DNA from: Tolypocladium sp. Sup5 PDA-1
Taxonomy: Eukaryota > Ascomycota > Sordariomycetes > Hypocreales > Ophiocordycipitaceae
Assembly: GCA_000750105.3 (NCBI GenBank)
Contig: JPHH03000035.1
Span: 186,001 to 250,000 of the forward strand
Reading direction: 5' to 3'
DNA: 64,000 nucleotides
The position numbers and the translations under genes are program-made. The notes under the pieces were generated by a model. The model was given only the letters and a program-made list of their open reading frames with translations, had not been told where the DNA came from and did not search any database. This document shows, one piece after another, positions 12,265 to 23,646 of this stretch (position 1 is its first letter; every line of letters starts with the position of its first letter).

Positions 12265-13914
12265 TTAACCCTTGACCCTGTAAATGGCCTCGGCCAGGCG
12301 GCCGACGTTGTCGGAGGTGATGCCGGCGACGGAGATGCGGCCGTCCTTGGTGGCGTAGACGGAGTACTCCTTGGCCAGCTTGTCCATCTCCTCGGCGGTC
12401 ATGCCGGTGTAGGCGAACATGCCGATCTGGTTGGTGATGTGGGACCAGTCGTGCTTGGAGCCGAGCTTCTCGAGGTTGTCCTTGAGGAGGGCGCGCATGG
12501 TGATGATGCGGTCGGCCATTTCCTTGACCTCGCCGAGCCACTGCTGGTACAGCTTGGGGTTGCTCAGGATCTCGGTGGCGATGCGGGCGCCGTGGATGGG
12601 GGGGTTGGAGTACATGGGGCGGATGAGGATCTTGAGCTGCGACTCGACGCGCTTCTTCTCGGCGACGTCGGCACAGACGAGGGAGAAGGCACCGACACGC
12701 TCACCGTAGAGGCCCTGTTGGAAGGAGAACGGGTCAGCTTGTGAGGGAAAGGTGAATCGGGCATCAAGGCAGTTCTCACCATGTTCTTGGCAAACGACTG
12801 GCAGAGGGCAATCTCGTGGCCCTCCTCGACAAAGTGGCGGACGGCAAAGGCGTCCTTGTCGGTGTTGCCGCTGGCAAAGCCCTGGTAGGCCATGTCGAAG
12901 AAGGCAAAGTGGCTCTGCTTCTTGACGATGCGGGAAATCTCCTTCCACTGCTCGGGGGTCGGGTCGACGCCGGTGGGGTTGTGGGCGCAGGCGTGGAAGA
13001 GGAACGCGCTTCCCTGGGGCGCGGCCTCGAGGTCGGCGACCATGCCCTCAAAGTCGAGGCCGATGGTGTCCTTGTTGTAGTAGCGGTACTGCTGGACGTT
13101 GAGGCCGGCGTCGGTGAAGACGGCCTTGTGGTTGGCCCAGGACGGGGTGGGGATGAAGATCTTCTTGTCGCCCGAGTAGAAGCGCTGGAGGAAGGCCGCG
13201 CCGATGCGCAGGGCGCCGGTGCCCGAGATGGACTGGGTGATGGCGATGCGGTCGAGGGCGGGCGAGTCGGCGCCGTACGCGAGCTTGGCCGCGAGCGCGG
13301 GGAACTCGGCGATGCCGGTGATGCCGGCGTACTCCTTGTTCAGCTTGTCGTCGACCACCTTGCGCTCGGCCTCGCGGACCGAGGGGAGGACGTAGGGCTT
13401 GCCCTTGTCATCGCGGTATGCGCCGACGCCTGGGGGATTGCGACGAAGCTGTGTCAGTCTCGGTGGTCGGGCAGGGAGCAAGGGTCGTGGACGGGCGTAC
13501 CGAGGTTGATCTTCTTGTCGAACTTGTCGGCCTTGAATGCTTCGGTGATACCTATGCGGGAGGAAGAGAGGCGTTAGAATCGGGCGCGAGACAGACGGAG
13601 CGGCGGCGTGGTGAGAGGTGCGCGATAAAGCATACCGAGAATGGCCTGTGACGAAGCGCAAAGAACGGACATTAGCAAAAGAGCTACACCGCGGGCTGAG
13701 CTTTGGCGTTGCAAGGTTGGCATCAACTCACATCCTAGACACAGTCAACGGTCAGCAACGGGCCATCAATTGAGCAGATGCATCAGCAGGTTCAACTCAC
13801 AGGAGGGCCCTGAGGCACGGTGCTCCAGGTCGAGGCGGCGCGCATGGCAGCCGCGTTGAGCGTGGCCGGGCGCCAGGCAGCGCGCCTGCTAGCAATTCGG
13901 AGCGTGGACAGCAT
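12265..13914 (-). CDS. AAT1: Aspartate aminotransferase, mitochondrial
   Basis: PLP enzyme that interconverts aspartate + 2-oxoglutarate and oxaloacetate + glutamate, in the malate-aspartate shuttle. Six exons on the minus strand: 13914-13801, 13734-13732, 13645-13636, 13551-13501, 13429-12780 and 12714-12265; 425 residues. The N-terminus (MLSTLRIASRRAAWRP, ending near AASTW) is an Arg/Ala/Ser mitochondrial presequence. The joined exons give GPPDAILGITEAFK and NLGVGAYRDDKGKPYVLPSV, the family's N-terminal hallmark. The substrate/cofactor region has HACAHNPTGVDPT. The PLP lysine is Lys274 in SFAKNMGLYGERVG, right at the exon 5/6 junction. Exons 2 and 3 are only 3 and 10 nt. The 3-nt exon (GAT) has ctag before it and gtgagt after it and supplies the conserved Asp of GPPD. 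Skipping it keeps frame but loses that residue. Its length matches the mitochondrial form. Confidence 0.95.
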
Positions 13915-14944
13915 CGTGAAGGGGTGTAGAGGCAGGGCAATGACGGGACGAGACCAGCAACGGCGATGATGTCAGCTGCTGCAGTTGTATGTACGTGGCA
14001 GGAGTGCGGACGTGGTGAGATGAAGCTTTGAACAGTCAGAATCATGTGCGTCCTTCGAGGTCCGCATGGAAGAAAAGTCGGGTGGGTCCACGTTTCCCCG
14101 GCCGGCAGACGCCGACTGGTGCGTTTCCGTGGGAGTGCTTCAGGGGTTCAGAGGGCAGCTGTAGCCGCGTGTACGGGACCTGCGGAGCCCGAGAGCGCGC
14201 TGCTCGGGCCCTGTAGTCCCCCTACTCGTAGCCGCCTCGGGCACTCGATTGGATGTCGTCGTCGTCGTCTCGTTGTCCCGTCGTTGATCACCTGGATGCA
14301 TCGTTGTCCCCGTCTCAAGTACGAATACTACAACTTACCAGGCGCAACTCTTTAGTTGCTTTTTCAAGCTCGTCGTCCTCACGGTATCGAGTCTCTCTCA
14401 AGTCTCGCTACGTCTGCAAAGTCGCGTGATTCCCTCTCCACACGCAGGGATAGTGCGCGCGGTACGGAGTAATAGCGTGCAAGACCCCTATGCGTGCGGG
14501 CGATTCCGGCTCAGCCGATACCGCCGACCGGAGACCATGGCATGTGAAGTTGTGACCCAGTCAATCAATTCGTTCGTAGTCTCGTAGACAGCGCATGCTC
14601 AGCGTTTCTTGGCCGCTATGGCTACTCTAGGTCTTGCCTAGAATGCATTACCTACTTTATACCTATATTTAGATTCTACTCCTTGCACATGTATGTTCCT
14701 GGTTGTTCCTGTAATTCCCGCTCGTTCCTATAATTTCTGCTTGTTCCTGTAGTTCCTGCTTGCTCCCCCCTATTTCCACTCGATCCTAAAATCGCCCTAC
14801 GTTGCCATGGGTTAACGTCACTCGGGGATAATAATTCAGGGATCAGATTATATATGTGTACATCTTCCATTAGCTTCATAATATTCATTGCTCGAGGCGG
14901 CATATCGTAAATCCAAGAGCGCTGCCTCCTCGCCCGTGTCCGTC
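13915..14944. other. Intergenic region (aminotransferase promoter, permease 3' flank)
   Basis: About 1 kb between two minus-strand genes. The right end is AT-rich 3' flank of the MFS gene and holds a short tandem repeat; the left end is the aminotransferase promoter. No gene was seen. Confidence 0.6.
14705..14761. repeat. Three degenerate 19-bp tandem units
   Basis: Units at 14705-14723, 14724-14742 and 14743-14761 share the pattern gttcctrtaattyctgctt. They lie about 180 bp past the stop codon of the MFS permease gene. The third ends in a C-rich run. Confidence 0.85.
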
Positions 14945-16783
14945 TCACCCTGCCTTCTCGCCGCGGGGAGTAGCCTCGACGAGATCCTCGTACTGGTGCA
15001 TCACCTTTTCCTCGACCGTCTCGTGGAAGACGTCCACCTCGGTCGACGCAAACTTGCGCGCGCTCACGCCCTTTTCGAACAGCACGTCGAGCTCTGCAAA
15101 GGTGCGGCCCCTGGGCTCGGGCAGGCGGAAGTACGTGTAGATGATGCACAGGAAGCAGATGCCGCCCTAAACAGTCAAGTCAGCAACGGTCGCCAAAGCA
15201 AAGGGGCCAAAGTAAAGGACTGGGGTTCTGCTTACCCAGAAGAAGCCCGCAAAGTTGCGCCAGTTCCAGGCGCTGGGGTTGAGCATGTACGGCGTCAAGA
15301 CGTTGGTGATGATGCCAACAATGTTGCTGCGCTCTTGGTTAGCAGAAGAACGCGGGAATGGAAGAGAGTGGCCTTTGGCTTACTAGAGATTCCGGCCCAG
15401 CACCACAGTCTTGATCTGCAGCCGACGGGAAGACAGCTCGCCCACCAGGGAGTAACAGACAGTGCCCACCGTCAGCTGGTAGAAGAGGGCCCAGACAATC
15501 ATGATGCTGCCCGTCGCGAGCGACGCCTGCGTCTTGTGCTCCTCGGGGACGAGCCCCAGGAACCCCAGGATGAAGAGCATGCTGCAGAGGCCGCAGAGCC
15601 CGTACAGATACAGCGACCGACGGCCGACGCCCAGCGTCATGAGGCCCCAGGCGCCAAACACGCCGACCATGTTGATGGCGTACTGGCCCAGCGCAAACGA
15701 GTACGAGGCCTCCTCGGACAGGCCGGCCTGCTTGAGGAAGTAGGTCGAGTAGTTGGAAAAGGAGTTGCCGCTCAGGTTCTGGATAGCCCAGACCATGCAG
15801 ACAATCTCGGTGCGGCGCAGGTCGACGCCCTTGAAGCAGTCCCAGTACGAGGAGCCGGCGGTCATCTTCTCCTCGAGGGCGGTGGTGTGGACCATCATGG
15901 CGACGGTCTCGTCGGCGTCAAAGTCGGTCTCGCGGTCGAGGCTGGTCAGGCGCAACAGCGACTGCTTGGCCTCGTGGGTCTTGCCCCTGCGGACCAGCCA
16001 CCAGGGCGACTCGGGGGCGAAATAGATGCCGACGAAGAGCGGGAGGGGCCACATCCACTGCAGGGCGTAGGGGATGCGGTAGGCCCACTCGTCCTCGCGG
16101 TCGAGCATGGAGCGGATGACGCCGATGCCAATCTCCTGGCCGAGCCCCCAGCAGAAGTTGACGTAGGTGGTGAGGTAGCCGCGCAGGGCGACGGGGCAGA
16201 CCTCGGAGGCGTAGGTGACGGTGAGGGTCTGGAAGATGCCCCAGGGGATGCCGCAGAGGATCTCGGCGACGAGCAGGGTCTCAACGTTGGGGGCCGTGAA
16301 GAAGATGGCGGTGAAGGCGGCGACGAGGACGAGGCAGGCCATGACGGTGTAGCGGTAGCCGAAGCGCTCCGAGACGAAGCCGTTGATGAAGAGGCCGATG
16401 ATCTCGCCGACGGTGGCGCCGTTGCTCAGGCCGGCCTGCCAGGCGGCGGGGACCTCGTAGGTGCCGTCGGCGAGGCGCACGCCGTACTTGCGGTTGAACT
16501 GGGGGAAGGCGTAGAAGTTGTTGACGAGGCTGATGTCGTAGCCCTCCATGGCGATGCAGGTGGAGATGAGCAGGCTCCAGCCGACGGCCTTGGGGTAGAG
16601 CTTGAGGCCCTGCCAGAGCGTCATGGACTGCTCCTTGGAGGCGGCGGCGCGCGCGCTCTCGATGATGGAGCGGTGCGCCTTGGACGGGTCGGAGGGCGGG
16701 AGGGCATCGTCGCGGTCGGGGGAGAGGGTGGGACGGAGGCCGTCGAGGTCCTGGTCCCCGCGCTTGTCGTCGGCGAACGCCAT
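14945..16783 (-). CDS. MFS sugar permease, maltose/alpha-glucoside transporter type
   Basis: Plasma-membrane sugar/proton symporter of the MFS sugar-porter family, closest in feel to yeast MAL permeases. Three exons on the minus strand, 16783-15384, 15326-15236 and 15166-14945, joined to 570 residues through 57- and 69-nt introns. After a 60-residue hydrophilic head come 12 expected membrane segments, with MEGYDISLVNNFYAFPQFN near TM1, LRGYLTTYVNFCWGLGQEIG around TM4-5, PESPWWLVRRGK after TM6 (the PESPRWL signature) and LPEPRGRTFAELDVLFE after TM12. The splices give NLYNIVG and FFWGGICFLC, both expected in the family. The first ATG is at 16783, preceded by four copies of a 7-bp repeat in the leader. 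Transport substrate is inferred only from family resemblance. Confidence 0.9.
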
Positions 16784-18352
16784 GGTGTTGAGGATCAAGA
16801 ATCAAGAATCAAGAATCAAGAATCAGAGCTTAAGAGGCTTGCTGGCCCTCGGCGCATGCGATGGGTGAAGACGGTCCTGCCAGACGGCGGGCGGGCGATG
16901 CTTTAATACACCTCTCGCGGCTATTGACCGTCCGGTCCGCGGGAGAGAGCGACAGGCAAAGTGAGGGTGGAGGGCGAGGGTTGTCAAGCAGTCCAGGGCC
17001 AGGGCCGTCGAAGCCCAGCAGGATCCTTCTCATTACCAACCCACTGAAAATTTGTACTCCGCACTCAATTCTGCATCCGCTGCAGATTCTGGGGCCGCCA
17101 GGCTTCTCCGCGAATTGACTCGATGTGGGGGATGCAAGCCACGTTTCTCGACCACCCCCCCCCTCGACTCCCATCATCCATGTGACTCTCTCCCACTGGC
17201 AGACGTCGGCTCGTTTTACCCCGGATTCCCCAGCATTTTACTGGTGCCTGCCTGGCCGTTCCTTGCTTCACGATAGTTGCTGCGGGTGATTACGGGCGCC
17301 CTCCGTTTGACGGATGCGCAGGACGAAATGGCTTTGCATCTCAGCGTGCATTTCTTCACAAGCCCACTGCCAATTGCACTTGCAGTAAAACGGGCTGAAG
17401 ACACACGCAACCGCGCCGCGCATCAGCCAATGCGTCGACGCTGTCGTCCTCGTCGACCGTTGGAGACTTGGAGTCACACTCGCCTACCCTACCAGGGAGT
17501 GCCCCAACTGCAGGGATGAGCACAAAACCCCCGAGCAGGCCATCTTCAATTGCCGCGCCGACAAGGGCATTTGCAGCGCACGCGCAGGTGGCTGAAGGGC
17601 AAAGGCGTTCGTGGTGCCGTCCAACCGCCGGGTCTAGCCTCTCCAGGGCCTGCGCCAGGGCCAGCCCGACACCCGCCTTGATCCTTTCGCCGCGGCTTGC
17701 CTATACGGGGAGAACCAGGCCGGCCCCCGGTCTGACGACCCAGTTCCAACCATCCGAGCCGACGGAATAGCATCATGCATGCCTCGTACTTCGTACGCGA
17801 GTGCCGGGTTGGGACGTCAAGAACAGAGACTATCGACATCGAGACCCTGCCACAACGTGGTTAAACACGGCGGACCAAAGGGCCTGGTTTCTCCATCAAG
17901 TAATTGCCATGGCAGCCTTGCAATGGCAAACTCCGCGTACAGCTTCTTGCCGTTAACATCAGCCTGTGCATGATTGGCATGACGATGTATCCGTATCGCT
18001 ACCCCGGATTGCCGTGTCGATCCAGGGTCCGAGTCATGCATCATCCCCGCATATGCTCCTTTGATAGAACTTGCGCATAGACTCCTTGGCTGGAAAACCA
18101 TACGCCGCACATCTCCAGAGCAGACATCAGAGCAGACATCTAGACTGGAGAGCCGCGAGTTCCTCTCAATGTAGAATACAAGTCTGCGCTGAATCGACTT
18201 CCCTGGTCAACGCCACAAGTGCTCCAGAACATGAATGCCGCCGTGTGTACGGAGTACTTCGTATCCAAGTCTGGACCACCGTGCGATGCTCTGCTCGTCC
18301 GAGTCGCTCCTCGCCGGCGATGCCTGTCCTCGACTCCTCGCTCAGAGCGTAG
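16784..18352. other. Intergenic region (MFS permease promoter)
   Basis: About 1.6 kb upstream of the sugar permease and downstream of the DUF1992 gene. No frame reads as a gene. Copies of the TACTTCGTA/TACGGAGTA motif occur at about 17784-17797 and 18246-18262. Confidence 0.6.
16794..16821. repeat. Four perfect 7-bp units (atcaaga) in the permease leader
   Basis: Four head-to-tail copies 11 bp upstream of the permease ATG, so almost certainly within the 5' untranslated leader. On the coding strand they read tcttgat. They could vary in number by slippage. Confidence 0.95.
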
Positions 18353-19930
18353 CTACTCCTTCTTCCAAAAGTCGCGCCACCACTCCTTGAGCCCGTACGC
18401 CTTCTCCCCCGCCTCGACGTGAACCCTCGCTGCGTCCTTGCCAGCCAGCTGCCCCAGGAACCCGCCATCTCCCGCCGACGCCGCCCCCAGCGCTGTCCCG
18501 GGCGTTCGCGCTCCCCCAACCGCTCGCTCCTTGATCTCGTTGGCAACCAGCGGCGCCACGTCCGCAAAGCACGAGGCCAGCTCCCTCTGCAGCGCAAAGT
18601 ACGGCTTCTTCGCCAGGTCCGGCGCCATGAGGTTGTAGCTCCGCGCGATGCTGTTGAGGTTATCGATCGAGAGCTTCATGTATGCGGCCTCTGCCCGCTC
18701 CCACTCCAGGTCGCGGAACGGCGGCGGCAACGGCCCCTCACGCCTGGCCACGGCCTCTTCAGGCTCTGCTTCTGCCAGTGTCGGGGCTTGCTTCCGCAGG
18801 TTCACCATCACGGGGTGGTCTGTCGAGTTGGTCGGCACGGGTATCTGGTCCACGCTTCTCTGTCGCGGGTTGTGCAATTGCTCCGCGGCAGCGTACTCCT
18901 CCGCCCTCTTCATCTGCTCCTGCAGCGAGCCTCCCCTGGCCGCAATCATCCTCGCCGCGTGGCGCTTCCAGTCGTTTCGCAGGCGTTCGCGAAAGACCCT
19001 CGCCGCCTTGACAAGTTCCTGCTGCTTCTCGATCCACGGCGGCACAATCTCCTGGCTCTGAATCATCTTGTTCATGAGGTACTCGGTAGTGTCGATGAAA
19101 GGGTTGTTCGCTCGCGGGTCTCTCTCCATTTCCTTGCCTCGTGGGAGGTTCTTGAATTGGCCCCTAGCAATGGCGTTCTCGATTCGCTCATTTGCCATTG
19201 CAGCCAGCCCCGACGCGGAGATGGGCATGGACCTTGCTCCTGGCTGGAACCTCTCTCGAAACAACTCCTTCATCTCCTCTCTTTCCGCTTCACTCAGGCC
19301 CTTCACGCCCATGTCGGCATATGTGGACGCTCTGTCTCGTGCGCTTGCGACTCTCTGGCCTGGGCTCTGGACCGGCCCACGCTTCAGGCGCATGTCCACC
19401 GGCGGCGGCTGAAACTTGCCTCGCATTCCGGGCTTCAATGGCTTCTTGGAGTCATCCAGCATTCTCAGGACGGCGTCCTCGGTGCTCTCGTGTCCGGACC
19501 AGGGTTGCGCGGCGGCAATGTGCCTCGTGCCTTCGCCCGCCGAAGGCGTGAGGCTGGCCGCGGCGAACGCCCCAGAGTGCTGGTTTCTGAACTTGGCGTC
19601 CGCAATCTTGTCCAGCAGCTTCTCTTTGAGCTCCTCCGAGAAGCCCGCATCTTCCACGGCGCGTCTTCCGGACGTACCACCGGTAAGGAGAGCTTCTTCA
19701 GTGGCTTCCTCCAGCCGCCTCGCCATCGGACCCGGCTCTGGTTTCGGCGCTGGAGATGACCCATTCTCTCTGGAACCCGATTCGTCCGTCGTATCTGTCC
19801 TCTTGGGTTCATCGCCTTGAGCTGTCCTGGCTTGGGATGAATATCTCGCGATGCCTAGAGAACTCCGCTGGTTGCCACGCCGCGCGCAGGAGCGGCAGAC
19901 GAACGTTGCCTGCCTCAAGGCGGGGGCCAT
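18353..19930 (-). CDS. Mitochondrial DUF1992 (DnaJC28 conserved-domain) protein
   Basis: Single-exon frame of 525 residues. The ATG at 19930 (MAPALRQATFVCRSC) is the first ATG, although the frame is open further up. The Arg/Ser-rich start (RRGNQRSSLGIARYSSQ) is a typical mitochondrial presequence. At about residues 240-310 lies IENAIARGQFKNLPRGKEME, then NPFIDTTEYLMNKMIQSQ and EIVPPWIEKQQEL. This is the DUF1992 pattern (Ala-x-Gly-x-Phe-x-Asn-Leu, later Pro-Pro-x-x-x-x-x-Gln) also found in bacterial YhdN-like proteins and human DNAJC28. No J domain is present. The rest is charged and helical. The molecular role of the family is poorly known; a mitochondrial chaperone-like or assembly role is a guess. 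Confidence 0.85.
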   Translation of the reverse strand: MAPALRQATFVCRSCARRGNQRSSLGIARYSSQARTAQGDEPKRTDTTDESGSRENGSSPAPKPEPGPMARRLEEATEEALLTGGTSGRRAVEDAGFSEELKEKLLDKIADAKFRNQHSGAFAAASLTPSAGEGTRHIAAAQPWSGHESTEDAVLRMLDDSKKPLKPGMRGKFQPPPVDMRLKRGPVQSPGQRVASARDRASTYADMGVKGLSEAEREEMKELFRERFQPGARSMPISASGLAAMANERIENAIARGQFKNLPRGKEMERDPRANNPFIDTTEYLMNKMIQSQEIVPPWIEKQQELVKAARVFRERLRNDWKRHAARMIAARGGSLQEQMKRAEEYAAAEQLHNPRQRSVDQIPVPTNSTDHPVMVNLRKQAPTLAEAEPEEAVARREGPLPPPFRDLEWERAEAAYMKLSIDNLNSIARSYNLMAPDLAKKPYFALQRELASCFADVAPLVANEIKERAVGGARTPGTALGAASAGDGGFLGQLAGKDAARVHVEAGEKAYGLKEWWRDFWKKE

Positions 19931-20393
19931 GACTCTCGGCACCGTGTTGCGGGATTTCACATGGATGAAAGGGGATGATGAAAATCGGTCATCGTCGGAG
20001 GTGATGAAGGCGAAGCTGAAAGTCGTCGCATTCTAACTTATTGAGTGGCAACTCGGAGCCCAATAGGCGTACGGGCCCCGTACGATTTTATGTAAGCGCC
20101 AGCGGCCACCACTGAAGCTAATAACTAAGCCAGTGTTCTCGCCATTCGGGCCACTTCACAACTCGATTGTTTCAAAACAAAATTCAGAGACTTTCTGTAT
20201 CTACAGACTGGATCATATCCTGTTTCGTTGTACGTATATGTAAACTTTTCCTCTCGCCTCGCCCGGGGTATCACTACATGTACATCTCAACTACAAACAA
20301 GACCTGCCTCCTGTGGTCTTGACTCTTGGGCTCCCAAGTCCAGCGTCATCCTACCCGTGATTTCCAAAACTGACCCTCCAACTCCAGCCGCAA
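19931..20393. other. Intergenic region
   Basis: About 460 bp: promoter of the DUF1992 gene and 3' flank of the MFS transporter. It contains a CGTACGGGCCCCGTACG-like palindromic stretch near 20067-20084. Nothing else was seen. Confidence 0.6.
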
Positions 20394-22267
20394 CTATGAG
20401 CTCCTCCGGCCATACGGCTCAAAGGGGAAGAGCGCGGCCACGATGGCAGCAGCGATGAAAATCGTCGCGCAGACGTACAGCGGCGCCGAGGTGGACGTGT
20501 CCGCAAACGTGGCGACAAGAGCCGAGACGATACCCATGATGCGGTTGCACGCCACGGCGATGCCGTTGCCCGTTCCGCGATGGGCACTGGGCAGCACCTC
20601 GGGCGTGTAGGCATACAGCGTGGCGTAGTAGATGTTGAGGAAGCAGGCGATCAGGCAGGTAAAGGCCGTGTCTTGCGCCGCCGTCTTGACAGCCGTGTAG
20701 GCGAAGAAGAAGGCCATGGTGATGAGCGCGCCGATGACCATGGTGTACTTTCGGCCCAGCAACTTTGTGTTGCACATGAGACCGGCGATCATGGGTCCCG
20801 GAATACCACAGATGTTGGCGATGGCGTAGTTTCGCCACGTCTCGAACTGGGTGCGGTTAAACTCCAGGCCGCGGTTCTGGATGTAAGCCCTGAAGCAGTA
20901 TTAGTAACTTGTATAATTACGGCGCAGAAGTGAGGTGCAAGACATACGGCAAGAAGACGTAAAACAGCGGGTAGGCCAGGCCGATGAGGGTCCAGGACAG
21001 CCAGATCATGAGCGTCGAGATGCCAATCTTCTTGGTGGAAAAGAGGCCGCTAAAGTGAGTCCACGTCTGGCTCAGGTTAAAGCCGCTCTTCTTGTTCTGG
21101 ACAGCCCGTATCGTGCCACAGGCCTCGAGCTTCTCGAGCGTCAAGGAGCAAGAGCGGTTGTACTTTTGAGCCAGGTACTGGAACGTCTCGACGAGCTTGG
21201 CGTCCTCGCCCATGCTGAGCTGGTACTTGGGCGTCTCACGCAGCCGTACGACGGTGATGCGCAGGATGGACATGGCGAGGACCAGAGCGCCGCCGGTGAA
21301 GAGGCAGTACCGCCAGCCCCAGTTGTTATCCCTGGTGCACGTCGCAACGTCCGGGCAGTTCCACTTCTCGGGTACCAGGAAGCCCCAGCCGATGAAGCCG
21401 GTGATGGCCTGGCCGAGCCCCCACCAGCAGGCCAGGAAGGTGAGCAGCCACTGCTTGTTGCTGGGCAGGTATTCGAGGAAGACGGTCGTGTCCATGATGA
21501 GGTTGCCGCCGCCGCCGAAGCCCAGCAGCGCGATGAAGAGGCCGAGGGTCGGCCAGCTCGGCATGGCGCCGGCGACGATGCAGCACACGGAGCACATGAA
21601 GAGGGAGATGTTGAAGGCGTACTTGCGGCCGATGATGTCGGCGGTGAAGCCCCAGAAGATGGCGCCGGTCAGCATGCCGCAGTACACGGAGACGGTCAGG
21701 GCGTTCTTGTAGCCTGTTTCGCCAAACTCGCGGTACGACTGCTGGGCGATGATGGACTGGAAGAGGAGGATCATGGAGTCGACCGCATAGCTACGGAGAG
21801 AGCGAGTAAGCCGACGAGCGCATTGGAGGAGAGAAAGGGGGGGGGGGGGGGTCTGCCGTTGTGAATGGGGAAAGGGCGTCGCTCTTTACTGACCCGAAGC
21901 CGTTGAGGAAGAACAGCTTGAGATGATACGGCGTCCATCCAATCTCATCAATTGCCTTTGGTGTTCACGGTCAGCGCTGGACGGACCGCGAGAAACCGAG
22001 AATCATGACCGTCACGGGCACCGGTTGCGTCACCACCGCGCATCAATCAGCCTCACTCACGTTGTTGACCAGGTGCATCTTCATGTTCAGGGCCGGGTCG
22101 AGGTCCTGCAGGGCCAGGATGTCCTCGCCGCCGCGCAGCGACGAGCCGTCGGCGTTGCGGACATCGTCTGGAATGAGCAGCCCGCTGTCGCTGGGCTGGC
22201 CGATCTTGCGCTCCAGCTTGTCCGGGTCAAGGGCCGGTGGCCGGACCGGGCTTGCGGCGGGATCCAT
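20394..22267 (-). CDS. MFS transporter, SVOP-like group
   Basis: Polytopic transporter of the major facilitator superfamily. Four exons on the minus strand: 22267-22061, 21955-21894, 21790-20948 and 20889-20394; 535 residues. The 69-residue head (MDPAASPVRP) leads through the splice HLVNN|AIDEIGWTPYHLKLFF, the IDEIG motif typical of fungal SVOP-like carriers just before TM1. Then NGFGYAVDSMILLFQSI (TM1), DIIGRKYAF (loop 2-3), GFGGGGNLIMDTTVFLEYLP (TM4), WWGLGQAITGFIGWGF (TM5), RLRETPKYQLSMG (in place of PESPRWL) and LLGRKYTM (loop 8-9). Substrate is unknown; carboxylates, sugars or xenobiotics are carried by relatives. Intron 2 carries a run of 15 C on the coding strand. Confidence 0.9.
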
Positions 22268-23646
22268 GTCTCTCTCTCTTGCAGGGCGTCACTCGGCTTG
22301 GCTTGGCTGAGCAGAATATATCTCGCGAGGGGGCAGCACGCGGGCGGCGCGTGACACTGGGCGAAGGAGGAGCCTCAAACAGCGACAGTACTTCGCATAT
22401 TCGGTCACCGGCGTCTTGAGCAGTATTTGGCCGACCAACAATCAATTGTTGCTTCTCGCTGTGACTTGAATAGACCTCTCGACAAGACTCGTCCCTGCGC
22501 TCGAGGGTCGGGGAGGGCGACGGGATCGCAATCGCGTCGGCGGTCCCTGTAGCAGAGCTAGGCGTCGCCGAGCTCCGTGCGAAGCGGAGCGCTACAGGAG
22601 CAACCTGCGAGAGCCAGGGAGCAATTGGACGAGGCCGAAGATGAGAGGAGAGAAGAGAAACGGCGCGGACGAGAGAAACGAGATGCAGACCTCGAGGAGA
22701 CGCTCGCTACCTGGTCGGTGGTACACGGCCTTATTTAAAGGCCGCACACAGCAACGATCGCCCGCTTCAATCGCTCACTGACGGTCCCTTTGCCCAACGT
22801 TGCCTCCGTCTCAGTGGAGTCGCCGAGACGCAAGATCGGGCCCTCGCACTTTACAGCGGCCTCCTCGTGCGTGCGGGCGACGACGCTGATAGGCCGTCGT
22901 CGAGGGAGGATCTCGTGAGGCTTCGACGGCCTGGTCTTGGGGTGGATACCTCCGACGAGCCAGTGGGGAGGGAGAGAGAGAGAGAGCGCTGTTGAGTTGG
23001 GTCGCCTCATGCCGTTAGATCGAGTCCCGCGGGGTTGAGCGCCTCCGAGATCTGTCCAAACGCCCCCGGGAGCCCTGGTCACCGTGGCTTGCCAGCGTCA
23101 TCATCAGTCCGGCCGTCTCCCCTTCCCCCAATGAGACATGGCGGCATGCGACTCAACTCCCAGCGTCCGTATCATACCGCTTTCAGTCATGCGGCCGGTT
23201 GGTTGTCAGATGCAGTCGTTAGCATCCAACACTAGGGATGCCGACTCGAAGCGGAACAAGGCGAGACGAGCACACTGTTCCAGGGCGCCTGCCAAAAGAA
23301 TCTCTTCCGCATCGACCGCATGTCGATTGTCCCAACTTTTCTTCTCTTCCCGCCTGTTGCCGACATATCTCATGCTACTTTGTGCCTTGGTACCGTACCA
23401 TCGTCATACATTACCGATGCATCCTTGACATCACCCCAAAACGCCTTGCGCAGTGGCTTCTAATAAACTTCCCCCGCCCCCATCATCCATGCCATATTAT
23501 CCAAAGGCCCAAAAAACGAATAAGTGAATAGAGGTGGTGCCTGACGACCTCAAACATGTGAAGAGAGACTGAGGAGCAGTGCACAAGCAAGCATGCTTTC
23601 AATGCAAGTATGTTCTGAACAGACCAACGCGTCGGCACGAGATGGC
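22268..23646. other. Intergenic region (MFS transporter promoter)
   Basis: About 1.4 kb. Upstream of the MFS transporter there is a ctttaaataagg TATA-like element (minus strand, near 22731-22740), some 470 bp from the start codon. The right part is the 3' flank of the large gene. No protein-like frame was seen. Confidence 0.55.

Noticed and set aside
14888..16906. A 672-codon open frame on the plus strand
   Set aside because: It lies antisense to the MFS sugar permease. Its Glu/Val/Ala/Asp-rich composition is what the complement of GC-rich codons gives, and it has no motif.
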